A stretch of 64,000 bases of DNA. Origin: Nyssa sinensis (lineage: Eukaryota > Streptophyta > Magnoliopsida > Cornales > Nyssaceae). Location of the stretch: assembly GCA_008638375.1 (NCBI GenBank), contig CM018048.1:54086847-54150846 (forward strand). Direction: 5' to 3'. The translations under genes were made by a program, and so were the position numbers. The stretch's first letter is position 1; each line of letters opens with the position of its first letter. Below the pieces are notes generated by a model. That model was not told the origin of the DNA. It saw only the letters and a program-made list of their open reading frames with translations, and searched no databases. This document shows, piece by piece, positions 17,097 to 29,700 of this stretch.

Positions 17097-20000
17097 TTAT
17101 AATGTTTTCTTGAGAATAATACACCAATTTGATTTGTCATAAAATTGATCAACAGTGACTGCAGTGTTCATACCAGACGCTAACCTGCAGAAGTGATGCA
17201 AAAAGAACGGACAAAGAAGATTAATTACATAATGTAAACAAAAGCGTAAGATTAATTACATTTTGTAAACAAAAGTAAGATGTCATGAAAGGGTAAGAAT
17301 TAAATTAAACTAAACAACATGGAGAATCATGACAAATGACATAATGTCCTCTTTTTTATGGATACATGGTCTGGCAATGGCAAGGAATGTGAAACAATTA
17401 AAGATCTTGAACTTTCTATAACTCTAGCCTTGCTATTATTAGCTAATCACAAACACCAAACAATTTTAAAAAATATAAACTGACAAAGTGGCAAGCACTC
17501 ATAGTAGATATTAGACTTGGGGAATGATCCTTCAATGTATAAGTAAGAGTATTATGTTGAGAAAATGAAGTAATTGTAAATGTTCTATTGAAAAAATGAA
17601 ATATATGCGTATCTGCTCTTTAAAAATAAATGATATGTAGATCAGTCAGTCATTAATTAAAGACTGGGTTTGTGATGCATAGTTCGCACTTATTAAAGAA
17701 AAGGTTTCTCTGGGTAGCTATCAAGTTGGCTTTCCTCCACATTTGGTCCAAATAAATAATAAAAAAGCATCTTACTTGCACCAGTTTAGGGAGTTCACTT
17801 GAAACAGGAGGGACAAGATCAAAGTTTAAATTCTTTCTTTTTCCTCTGTTCCAAGGGATCAGGGGAAGCTTGTGTCTCTGTACCCACTTGATCTTTTACA
17901 CTCACCAGGGCCACCCTAACACCAACACACTTGTACAAGTGAGATGGTTGTCTATACCATTAGATCACCAGCTACAGATCAATCTGCAATTCAGTAGATC
18001 ACGACAATACTGACCCATTTGAACTCCCATTATCTTGAATCAACCTCCACTTCTTTTAGAGGGCCTTCACTGTGCAGTGAGTGGTCTTTTGACATGACTA
18101 TACTGGATGACTACATTAATCAGACACCCATTCTAATCCTATAGGTAGCAATTTAATAGTGAGCACTTGTAGAAACTATTATAAAATTGGCTAATATGAG
18201 TGTTTACAAGACATTAATCATAGCAACATTACACATGGCACAAGTGGAAACTTAATTGTGCAGTAACCGGTCTTTTGACATAGCTAGCATGGATGATTAC
18301 ATCCATCAGCTGTTCATTATAACCCTAGTTGAAGCAATTTAATCCCCGACGCTTGTACAAAATATTCTAAAGATTGGCTTATATGAGTGCTTATTAGACA
18401 TTAGTCATAGCTAGGGTCCACCTTGTGTATGTTCTCACCTATGTTCTGGTCCATGTTTATGTCCACTCAGAAAATAAAGCTTCCCCCAATAATCAGAATT
18501 TAGCTATATATCCAATACTTCAGCCCATAACTAAGATTCAATTGATGATCCACATAGATCAGTACCAGAGATTTGTGCTACAAATACATCAGATATGCCA
18601 GTAGGCATAGTAGCACTAAAAATAACTCACACCCAAGGAATTGGATATCCCTGCTGCAATTAAGAACAAGAATTTGAACAAAGACGACACATTGCACATT
18701 AAGAGGTAAGGGTGACATTTGATCATGAATATCAGTTAAAATTACTCACAAGCAACCATCGGTAGAAATGCAATAGAATGAAAAATATTGTATCCCAATG
18801 AAAACAGTTTAAGAAGAAAATAATGAATTACCTTTCAAGCTCGCTTTCACTGAACACGTGGTAATATCTGTTGTATACTACTGCACCCTTTTTATCATCT
18901 TTCTTTGCTAGGCCATTTGCAAGGGCACAAGCAGAAGTTCCACTGACTTCAGCACGATGATAAGGCAAGTGCCAAGGGACAAAAAACTCCTGCTGGTTTT
19001 CAATATTTTTTCCATTTTCGGAAGCCGCTGAATAATCTTTGCTTTGAGAGGCTAAGTAAATATTTTCTGGCATTATAGTTGAAGAAATCTCTTTGAAATC
19101 TTTTAAGTGCTCTCCTGAACAATTTTCCTCAGCTTCTGGGATGCTTTCTAGGGAGAGGGATGAAAGGCTGCATGTCTGGGGGCTACTTGGTCCTATCCAC
19201 TCCTCTAAATACTTTTGGGTGAGTGTAGTCCACTTGTTCACCAATGATCTATCCTCTTGCTCTACAGCCCAAACAGTAATTAGAATAAGGCCGCCCTTTT
19301 TAACAACTTGGACTAATTCATCTAATGCTTTCTTCCTTCTACTCTCTGTACTTAGGTGATGTAACACAGCAATAGAGATAGCTGCATCTACATAACCAGT
19401 TCGATAAGGAAGATTTACAGCATCCGCAACCACAACTTCATGCCCTCTATTTGCACAAATATTGACAAGGGGAGCACTTATATCACATCCTATAAAAAAA
19501 CAATTGGGATTTAATCCCAAGTACTTTCCATTTCCACATCCTGCATCCAACACAAGAGACCCTGAAGGCAGAGAATCCAAAAAAGTGGCAACTTTTGGCC
19601 ACTTGGCAAACCGCGTTGAACTGAAGTGGGGAGCAATTGCATCATAAACAGAATGAACGTACTTCTTTTCAATTTCAGGGGTGGATTGAATACTTGAAGA
19701 TGAGCATCCATGGTCTGAGCTCACTGATGCAGAAAGCTGAATATCAGAATATGCATCAGATATGTGAGTACAAAGACTAGGAGTGCAGTCTACTATCACT
19801 TCATTCATAGTACTGAAAGTTCTGAAATGCCGACACAATTAATTACAACAATAGCATTAGTGAAGCCACGGGATTCACTCAAAGTTCAAACATCTCCTTG
19901 CTCTTGCAAAACTTTAAAGACCAGGAGTTTGAACCATAGAAATTAAATATAAGAGAACCTGCACAAAAAGAAGGGGGGGGGGGGGGGGGGGTTTACTGCT

Positions 20001-20764
20001 TAGAGTTTGCTTATGAATCAGGAAATGTACCCATTTTTTTCATCCCAAGTGTACCGATTTTATCAATCATTAAGGTCTTAATTACAGTTATTCCAAATCA
20101 TAATTTTTCCAGAACATGGGCCGGGCAATTAGGATTGAGGGTCCTTATCTACAGGCAATAATTGGAAGCCAACGTTGGATTTGTGATGCAATTGTACTCT
20201 TTATGCTGGCGTTGGTTGCTTAGCAATGAAGATTTTAACACACGGCAATGCACGGTTTGATTAAACAAGTGAAAAATCACTATAAGAAGCAAAACCAAGG
20301 TTGTGTAATGGGAAAAATGTCATCTTTTCAAATATGGGCCATATTGCAAATATTAGCTAGCAGTATTCATAAGTTTTCTTGGCTCTTAATTTCTAAAACT
20401 TAAATAAAGCCACTCGAATTCATATAATCAACTTAGTTCAATTCCGGTTCACCATTTGACCAATATGTACTTATGCTTTTTATTCATGAAGCAACTGAGG
20501 CCTACCCAGTTTTCAAGGTTTACTAAGATTACTATCATATTAATCTAACCCTTTTGACTAAAACAACATAAAAGGATCAACATGGCAGATTCCATTAAAG
20601 TGGCAGATACATGTACATAGATACACACAGATATATACATAGAGAGAGAGAGAGAGAGAGAGACTGAGAGAGAACCTGTAGCGTCGTCTAGGAGTGCAAC
20701 GGAGGAGGAAGAAGGTACTGTGTAGGCCGGATGCTAGATGCATTTGAAAAAACCCTAGTCCCAT
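17097..20764 (-). CDS. TRM9: TRM9-type tRNA (carboxymethyluridine-34-5-O)-methyltransferase, three exons
   Basis: Exons (complement): 20676-20764, 18832-19821, 17097-17184. GT-AG junctions give 1167 nt (388 residues) ending in TAA. The class I SAM-binding motif is VLDAGCGNGKYL (about 120-131). Around it lie TPEIEKKYVHSVYDAIAPHF, FIGCDIS, VADAVNLPYR and the motif-IV block AISIAVLHHLS (about 177-187). The C-terminus has VPWHLPYHRAEVSG, AVVYNRYYHVFSESELER and, in the last exon, DKSNWCIILKK, all hallmarks of the plant TRM9 orthologue. The enzyme completes mcm5U at the tRNA wobble uridine, working with TRM112 in known systems. The first exon adds about 34 residues rich in hydrophobic residues and Arg before the Met usually taken as the start (19808), so an organelle-targeted form is possible. 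Confidence 0.9.
18070..18412 (+). repeat. Diverged direct duplication in TRM9 intron 2
   Basis: About 160 bases from 18070 (tgtgcagtgagtggtctttt...) recur from about 18256 with many substitutions. The anchors ggtcttttgacat, agcaatttaat, cttgtac and gacatta are in the same order, at an offset of about 186 bases. It is an old tandem duplication inside the 1.65-kb intron. Confidence 0.65.
20641..20667 (-). repeat. (CT)n microsatellite just inside TRM9 intron 1
   Basis: On the coding strand a (CT)n run starts about ten bases after the donor site of exon 1. It explains the Ser-Leu repeat in the ORF that runs through the splice site. Confidence 0.8.
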
Positions 20765-23702
20765 CGCTTCAGTATGGGTAGAATAGCAAATTATTGGAAT
20801 TTTTTAATATTTTGAATTGTTTTAAAATTTTATTTCCAAAAAAAATTGTAGTGTCTCTCAAACATCTTTTCGTTTTTATTATAAATTGTGTTTTTTAAAA
20901 TTGCACTCTTTACACTAAAAATATTATTTCAAATACTATTCTCATATAATAATTTTATTTTAAAAAATAAGATTTAATAATCCTAATAATTTACAAATGC
21001 ATTATGACTTAAACTCGGTATCTCACAATAATTACTTTTAAGACTTTCCATCCACACTAATCCTCGTAATTTACAAATGTTAAGTTTAAAGCAAATTTCA
21101 GAAAATACAACTTTAAAAAAAAATTAAGTTTTATTGAATTCAAAATTCAATAATTTTTTCTTGGTAACTTTATGATGTACAGTTTTTTTTTAACTGTTAT
21201 AATTTTTTGATGATTTTTATTGAATTTAATTGCTCATTGCTTGGTTAGTTTTCTGCTTAATTTGAATTTCCCAACAAAATGAATGATTAAGTTTGAGTCC
21301 TTGTGTCCCTTGTGCTGATTTTAAAGCGAGATGTTTTGACATGAATATTATTATTTTTTTTAAAAGTGTATATATATATATATATATATATTAATGAGTA
21401 ATACTATGGTAAATTTGTAAAATTTTTTAACCTTTTCTAAACAATTATTATAAGTTCAAACTCATACGAAACAAAATTTTTAACCTATGGAATGGAACTC
21501 TACCTTATATGAATTCGATCTTATAGTAGTGTTAACCTATATTAATATTAGTTTTTAAAATTTAATTAAAGACTTGTCTTTTATAAATATAAAATAATTT
21601 TTAAGTTTCGTCAACTTTTAATGTAAGACAAAAACAGAAGTAAATTCTTTTTTATAAGTGAATAAAATTTCTCAATGTTTTATAGACTTTTAATGTATGA
21701 CAAATTACCTTAATTCATTGTTTATTTATAATTAAACGTATTACATATTGTTTAATGAATTAGCAATTAAACATGATTACAATATGAATACAATCAGTTC
21801 ATTAATTATGTTAAACGTATCGATTTATTTAAAAAACAAATCTATTTATACTAATAAAAAAAGTTCACACTTTTATGCAGATAAGTGTATAAAAAATAAA
21901 TATAAAAAAGAAACTAACATTTTTTTGATACTACTATCACACTATCATTATATTATAATATGCTATAATTCTATTTTTCATGATCCTCTACTAATAATCT
22001 ATAGTTTTATTGACAATTATTTGATACCAAATTTTAAAAAAACTATCCCATAAATATGTTATCCGTGCCGAGAATAGTGAATATAAAATCAGAAATCAAA
22101 TAAACAAGAAAAAAAATCTCAAATGGCTGGTAATTAATACTTGTTGTATGTACTAAGAGTTATTCCTTAATTCATTCAATTTTTTATAATGTTATTCTAA
22201 TGTATTAAACATGCTCTTACAAACGACAATGTGTCAATGAAAGTGAATCAAAAGTATTGCGACTTTATTTTTGAAACCTTAGCGCATATATATATATATA
22301 TATATATTAATCGGTGACCTGTGCTCTACATAGATATCGTGAATTATACTAACAAAAATAATATTGTTAAAATAATATATTTAAGTAATCATTAATCTTA
22401 CTAACAAAAATAATTAGGTATGTTAACAAAAATGAACAAATGATAATTTCATAAATAATTTATTCTTGAAAGATAAAATCGTCCAATAAAAAAAGATCAA
22501 CTCTCTTTATTATATAAGCAGTATCGTCCAATAAAAAAAGGTCAAGTCTCTTTATTATATAAGTAATAGATATACGATTAATCTTCTTATAATTAATAAA
22601 TATAGGAGATCAAAAATTTATTAATTATTATATTTTTATTAATCAAAAAATATTTTTTACATATAAATAATTTTTGGTACAAAAATAAAATTTTATATAC
22701 AACTTTTTTATAATATTTTAGTTTATTATAAAAAATATATATATTGCTTAACTAAAGATATAAAACACTCTTAATACATTTTTCAAGTAAAACAGTTATA
22801 TTTCTTGATATCATATTTTTCTATTTATAATATTTTTGACTTAATTATGTTAAAATAATAAATAATGAGCAAATATGTCATAAATTATATATATATATAT
22901 GTATGAGTAAATTTATAATTATTTTATCTCGGTATAATTAATATTATAATTTTTTATTTAAAAAAGATATTAATTATTATGTAATAAATTTTTTAATTAT
23001 TCATTATAAAAAATTAATTTTTAAGATTTGATTAATAATTAAAAATTAAAAATTTATTAAATATTAATGATGAGATATCGACAATATATATACATATAAT
23101 TATTATTAAATTGATTATAATTACTGGCCAATTTTTTTTGAGGTGAAATAGGTTAAAATGGGCAAAGAATAATATTATTGCAACTCTAACCTTCAGTTTC
23201 TTTTCGTGTCTTCCTTTTCTTCTCTCCTCGTCCTCCTGCTCTGTACACCTACAGATTTTTTTTTTCTTCTGTCTCTGCCTCCCTAGGACCCTAACCACAT
23301 CCTTTCTCCCTAATTACCTACCCAAAAACTATTCTATTGCCTCTCTCTATCCCAAAACTCTATTCTGGTCTTCGACTCTAGCTCTGTACTAGAGTCTGGA
23401 AGAGCTTTGAAAGTTGTTGTTCGACAGCAACCATAGTTATTTTCAATATTATTTCTCAGACCCATGTGAGTGATAGTGGTCTTTGATTCATTGCCTATCA
23501 ATTTTGTGGGTTTTATTTATTAGTTTGTGACCCATATTCGGTTAAATGATAAGATAATCTCTGACGTATTGTTTATTCTACTGCCTCTTCTAGTACTACT
23601 TCTGCTTGCCAGCTGATTTTCTCTTAAAACCCTAACGACTTGGAAAATTCTGTTAACCTCAACATCAATTTTTTTTTTGTTTCCCCAGAAACTACCATAT
23701 CG
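20765..23702. other. AT-rich intergenic region with 5' leader of the next gene
   Basis: Long A/T runs, (TA)n tracts near 21366-21391 and 22287-22307, and a 45-bp tandem duplication at 22479-22567 (starting tcgtccaataaaaaaag). From about 23190 the composition becomes C/T-rich (tcttcccttttcttctctcc type), which fits the promoter and 5' UTR of the plus-strand gene starting at 23703. No gene is supported. Confidence 0.5.
22479..22567 (+). repeat. Tandem duplication, unit 45 bp, two copies
   Basis: The unit tcgtccaataaaaaaag... starts at 22479 and again at 22524, with three or four differences over the unit. Confidence 0.8.
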
Positions 23703-26700
23703 ATGGAGCTGGCTTCTGCGTCTCTCAATGCATATTGTTCCTTCACAGTAAGAGCGCCCACTTCTACTTCTCGGGACCATTTTTCATCTCTCTCTTTCAT
23801 CAGAAATTCAAGTCGAAATCCATCATTATTCGCTTCTAAATTCAACGGTAAGCATTGCTTTTCTCATGTTAACTACTCACTTGACTTTAAGCAGTTTTTT
23901 ATGCTCTGTTTGGCAGCCCGAGAAAAATATTAGAAAAGAAAAGTAAAGATTGAAAATTTAGGTTGTTTTTATTTCCAAGTTTTCTCAGCAATCACAGAAG
24001 AACTCGAATGCTTGGCACTTTGGCTCCATTAAACGACCAGCATACCTTTTAAATTCAGTAATTTTTTTTTGGAAATATTAGTTATGACAGTTTTGTTCAG
24101 TTTCCGATTGAGAATTTTTTGGGGGTGGACTTTGTTGATTTCTGTTACAGTTGCTTTTGAAACTGAAATTTGTTATTTAAATCTGATTTTACCTGGTTGA
24201 CATTCAGAGAAGTTATTTACGTTGTTTTTAGGTTTTGTGGTTGCTTGTTGAGTGAATTGGAGTTCAACTGAAGTGGTTCACTGGTTGGAGATATCCCAAC
24301 TTGGTCAACTGAAATTTGAATATTTAGGATTAATAAATGACTTATGCCCTGGTTGACTGCCGAAAAAGAAAGGGGGAAGCAATGAGAAATTAGGATCATT
24401 ATGACCGGATGGGGTTCGAGCAGCAGTTATTACATTCCAAATTTTCTTTTATTTATATGTTTATTTGGTAACTTGTTGGCAATCAATGGATTAGGAAAAA
24501 AAATCATAGAAAAAGAAGAGATTGATTCTTATGCTGCATATTGTTCTTGACTCCAACTGAAGATGGGATCAAGACCATATGGCAACTGAATGTATGAACC
24601 CATATGCCGAGAAAAAAATGAGAACTTTCACTAAAATTCTAATAATCTTCATGTAAAATGTTATAGAGGAATATGAGTCATATGGATGGGAGATCGTGAA
24701 ATTGCATACAATAAATCAGTGATCATTGAAAGCAGGATTTTCTTATGTTCTATTAACACTTTGTTATTGCCTTTGGTGTTTTCTTAGGTAATGTGCTTGG
24801 TATGCTCATCATAACTTAATTTGTGACATTAGCTGGTTAGCAAGTCTGGCGGTTTCACTAGCTTCAACTCATTGTGTCAGAAAGTTGAAAGTTATCTGGG
24901 CATTAATTTGTTCCTAGTATTTTTCTTTGTATAATGCCTTCATATTTCTTCTTAAAAGGCCTCCTTATTTTTGGTAAGCATTTCTTTTTTATGCTACCTA
25001 GCAAACTAAAGGTCTGGCATGAAATCAATTCCTTAATGCCCCCACTCAAGTGCTTTGTCATGCTTATGAAATTCTGGTTGACTGTCTTTCTTACCTTCAT
25101 GAAATTTCTCTTAATGAATGATATAAATAATTAAGACAAATCTGGAGGCTAGTTTGTTGTAATTGATGACTGCTTTGAAATGCCAGGTCATCATCTGCTG
25201 GTTTATCCAGTCAAGCTGCAGCGGTTATCTATTACAGCTGTTGTTGGGGATAGAACTGCAGTACCAAATGATTGTACTGAAGAACAGACCTCGTCTTCTG
25301 ATCTATCTGAACCCACAGCCAATCATGGGGAGCCTACAATAAATGCTGAAAAGAAGGATGGAAAAGATCTTGAAGCGTTGGGCGACCATAAAATGGTTCG
25401 AGTTTGTGACAAGCTAATTGAGGTTTTCATGGTTGACAAGCCCACTCCTACTGACTGGAGAAGGTTAATAGCATTCAGCAAGGAATGGAGCAATATCCGG
25501 CCCCACTTCTATAAGCAATGTCAAGACCGAGCAGAAGGAGAGGATGATCCTGGGATGAAGCACAAGCTCCTCCGGCTTGGAAGGAAGCTGATGGAGGTGC
25601 CCCTTTTTTCATTTTACTAAATGTCTGTCACAATGTGGAATGCTAACTGCTTTTGATTAATTTCATTTCACGTGAATTGGAGAATGATAGTCTCCGAGTA
25701 AGATTGATGCTGGAATTATGTTTATTTTAGAATATTTATGCCTGTAACAAGAGAATGGGAAGTAGTTGTGCCTCTTGTTGGGATTAGATGCATGGACAAT
25801 CATCCCAGTCTCTGGATGGATCCACGTGCAATGGATATCTTCAAGCATGTGCTTTTTCAGTTTTCCTTGGCTAACTATTCTCTCTCTCTCTCCCTCTCTT
25901 CCCCCCCCCCCCCCCCCCCAACCCACCCTTCTCTGTCATATGTCTGTGTGTGAATACATTGTGGTCAATTTATTCAGTGCAAGGGCTTCATGTTGTCATT
26001 TTTAGCTTTGTTTTCTAGTTGCATTGTTATTGGGGAATTCACTTGAAACTTCTTCCTCCAGATCGATGAAGATGTCCAAAGACACAACGAACTTCTTGAC
26101 GTGGTTAGGAGGGCACCATCTCAGATCAGTGAAGTTGTTGCCAGGCGCCGTAAAGATTTTACGAAAGAATTCTTTGTGCATCTTCACACTGTAGCAGAAT
26201 CTTATCACGACAATCGGACAGAACAAAATGGTGAGACTATATTTGTTATTGATTTTTTTTTTTTTCTTTTAGATTCTTTGTTCAAGTTCTTTTCTATTAA
26301 GTTTTTCTGCTTCATCTAGGTGGTGTCATTAGTCGTAGGAATTACTCCTATTACAGATTGATGGCTGATTTGTTAAATTTTAACATGTCAAAAAGGCAGT
26401 GCATGGTTATTAGATAAAAAAATCATGAATCAACAAATTGTATTCATTGTCCTTTGTTTTTTGTGTATTGAATAAACCGAAAAAAAATCTTTAAAGTGAA
26501 CAGCTCTTATACAAGTTGGCTAAGTAAAAGTAGAAAGGAAGCAAGAGGGATCAAATGCATTAATTTTAATTTTCAGTATGAAATGATGAAAATTTAGTGA
26601 CACTTCTAACAATTAACTTGTGTAGGATGAAAATCCATTTATTTCAATATACTATTTTAGAATTCAGCTTGCTTAGTACAATGGGGGTTATTGCTCGGTG

Positions 26701-29700
26701 TAATGGTAAAAAGTTTAGACATGTGAGACCTTGGGTTCGTGTCTGAGAGTGGTCACTAGTCACTTTGTACAAGAAATGATGCCAAAGATTAGGTTTGTAT
26801 ACATTTCGGCTAACCCTCCCAACACCCTACATTGGTGGGACGAAAATTGGGCAATGGCCTTTAGTTTTGCTTGGTATGAAATCAATCTCTATTCACCACA
26901 ACCAATTCATACCACCGGCAACGTCAACTGAGTTGCGACTTAAAACTTAGTCAGCTAACATCGAATTGATCACCTCAAGATAGCGGGGATTATTATAGTC
27001 AACTACCACTCAACTCAAGAAAGCCTTATTCCAATTATTTGAGGTTGGTTACATGAATCCTGTTTCGTCATTCTGCTTTATTTAGGACCATCCCCTTAGT
27101 TAGACTGCATATTATCATATCTTTTTTTATTATCTCTATCAAAGTTAATTTTGATCATCCCCGCCCCCCCCCCCCCTCAAACTTATTTTTAAAGGTATTG
27201 TTTTCTGCGCCTACTATCCATAGATCTGTATACAGAATAAAATTGCAAATAAAATTGGATTCTTTTTTTAGGACCAACGTCTTATCCAAGTGGTACCAGT
27301 GCCCACTCCTCATGCAATTGGCGTGGGTTCGAATTCCCCAACCGTCATTGTTGTATCAAAAAGTAATAATTGGATTCTTTTTTTTTGTTGCTTTTTTTTT
27401 AATTGAAAAAATGGCAATTGCTGATTTCATAGAATTATAATTTCTCGAAAGTATATATATACAACAAAAGAAATAATTTGGACCTTAACTAGACACTGAA
27501 CTTGAATTTGGATAACTGCTAGCAAAAAGCTAGCCATTCATTTTTAACATCTCTCCCATTTAAACAGTGAAGGGGCTTTATCGATCTAAAGCAGAAAATA
27601 CTCTATTTGGTGTTTGATTTTGAGATATTTTATATCAAGATGGTGAGGGTTGTGGCATGAGCTCAGACAATCGAACCCTTTCACTGGTAATTTTATTCTT
27701 AAATTTTAAATCTTGCAATTCTCTTTAGAGCAAAGCGATCTGATTCTTGAGCTGCTCAAGTGCCTCTTCAGTTTTAGGGAGGCTTACATTGGATGCTCGT
27801 GCTATTTCAGCAGCCTTAAAAATGCTGGTACACATGCCCAATAACTTGTGTGCTAATTGCAGCCTCTCTTTTGTTTGTTATTCAATTGTTGCTCTTCGTT
27901 GAAATTAATAAAGGGGCTCTTTTTGTTAATAGTGCAAAAGTGAGCAAGCTCAGTTTCTGTCCTCTGCAGCTTAATGCTAAGGTCTTCATTCTGAATTTTT
28001 AACAAATTGTTTTCTTCCTTTATTTTGGCATGATAATGAACATGCCGCTGGAGGTTTTGCTGCCTGGACAGCATCTTTAATTCAGCTTCAAGTTCCATGA
28101 CCTTCTTCTTATGATTTACATTCTCCTTCTTGAACATTTCATTCTCAGTCGTAGGTAATTGATCTCACTGATGAACTTTTTCCAATGCAAACTGTGCTGC
28201 CACCACCTCGGCTAGTTTTCTGTCTATATCTTCTAGCCATTCTTTCCCCTTCTTGATACATTCATTGAGCTGCTGCTTTAGCTTGATTATCTCTCTCCTT
28301 AACTTCAGCCCCATCATTATATAGTCGAGTTTTCTCTGTTATTTTTTGAACTTGTTGCTGATTATCCAGCAATGGCGCATAACTGGTCATATCCAATTTT
28401 AATCCCAATCAATCTCGAGTTACATCATGGGTCATACTCTCTGCAGCAGCTAATCTCGTATTTAGCATGAATATATCTTTTTGTCGATTTGCAGCTAGGC
28501 TTCAAGCTCTTCCATACAAAATCTTCCAACAGTGAGCTCCTCAGCCCTCTCAGAATTTACTTGTTGTGCCAAGCCCAATCCAATGCATTTGAAAGGGGAA
28601 CCGGGACACAGATTTTGAGCCATTTTTCTTTATTTTGTTTAATCGATGGCCCCTCAGGTTTGACTTGTTCAGCCATGGCTTCCAGTGCCTTGAGATTTTG
28701 CCTGTACTCGCAAGCCTATGCCTCAGCATCCAAATTTAGCTTAGAGATATGAGCTTTGCATGCATTCCTGGCATCTCTCTCTCTCTCTCTCTCTCTCCCC
28801 CCAAGAATTTGCATATGCTGAACGTTTGCCTTTTCATCTAGATGCCTTTTCATGTCAGCATCACTACTTTTGATAGCGTGCATCGGCTGTTTTATAGCAT
28901 GAAGTTCCAATTCTAGCTCTTCTCTCTGCAACCAGTGTCACTCAGCTTCTCCTTTGACAACGTCAACCTTGTTTTCCAGTTTTCCAGTATATTCACAGTA
29001 CATTCTAGCTCTTCCACAGACTTCTCTAGTAGCCTCACCTCTTCTTCCCGGTCTTCCGGACTTTGGCATTTTAATTTCAGCTATCTGTTGAGCTTCCATA
29101 GCAATTGCTTCATTTTCTTCAATCCTCAGTGAGAGCTTGTGCCGCTTTTAAGTTTTTCCTCAAAATAAGAACAGTTCAATTGACCAAATCACTCCTTAAT
29201 GACTCAATTGAACTGTTCATCTGGTCAAGAGCGGTACCCATTTCAGTGAGTTCCATTTCTAAGCTCTCAATTACCTTCCTTTTCTCCATTAATTTCTCCT
29301 CCATGGTTTTTCCCCCCCTTTTCCAAGGCGTCTTCAATGCTGGCGGTAAGCTCAATATTTATGCTGGAGAGTAATTGCACAGTCTCACGTTCTTTTGAGA
29401 TATCCAACTCAAGAGTAGAGATTATGTGTATCTTCTCATGCAACTGAGCTTCAAGTATTAGGCCTTTAGCAACAGCTTCATCCAGCTCATGGGATCTTAT
29501 TGCAAGTTCATTTTCTAAAGCCTCCAAAGAAGCTGCCAATTCTTCAATTTCATCTTTTTGATCCTTAGTGTTAGATGCAGACTCCTGCCACCAGCTCAGA
29601 TCAAATAACAATCCTTTTAAAACATCATCCTCCCTTGACAACTCGGAATGAAGTTACAAATTTTCAGATATCTTTTCTTTTGCAAGATTCACCAAGGGCT

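Noticed and set aside
17760..17990. Possible SINE on the minus strand in TRM9 intron 2
   Set aside because: An A-box-like phrase is present but no convincing B box or duplication.
21748..22053. 101-residue AT-rich ORF on the plus strand
   Set aside because: Composition is that of random AT-rich DNA (Ile, Asn, Lys, Tyr), with no recognisable domain.
25663..26005. Gly-rich and Pro-rich ORFs on both strands
   Set aside because: Produced by the (CT)n and C19 tract in intron 2; the region lies between two exons with good splice sites.
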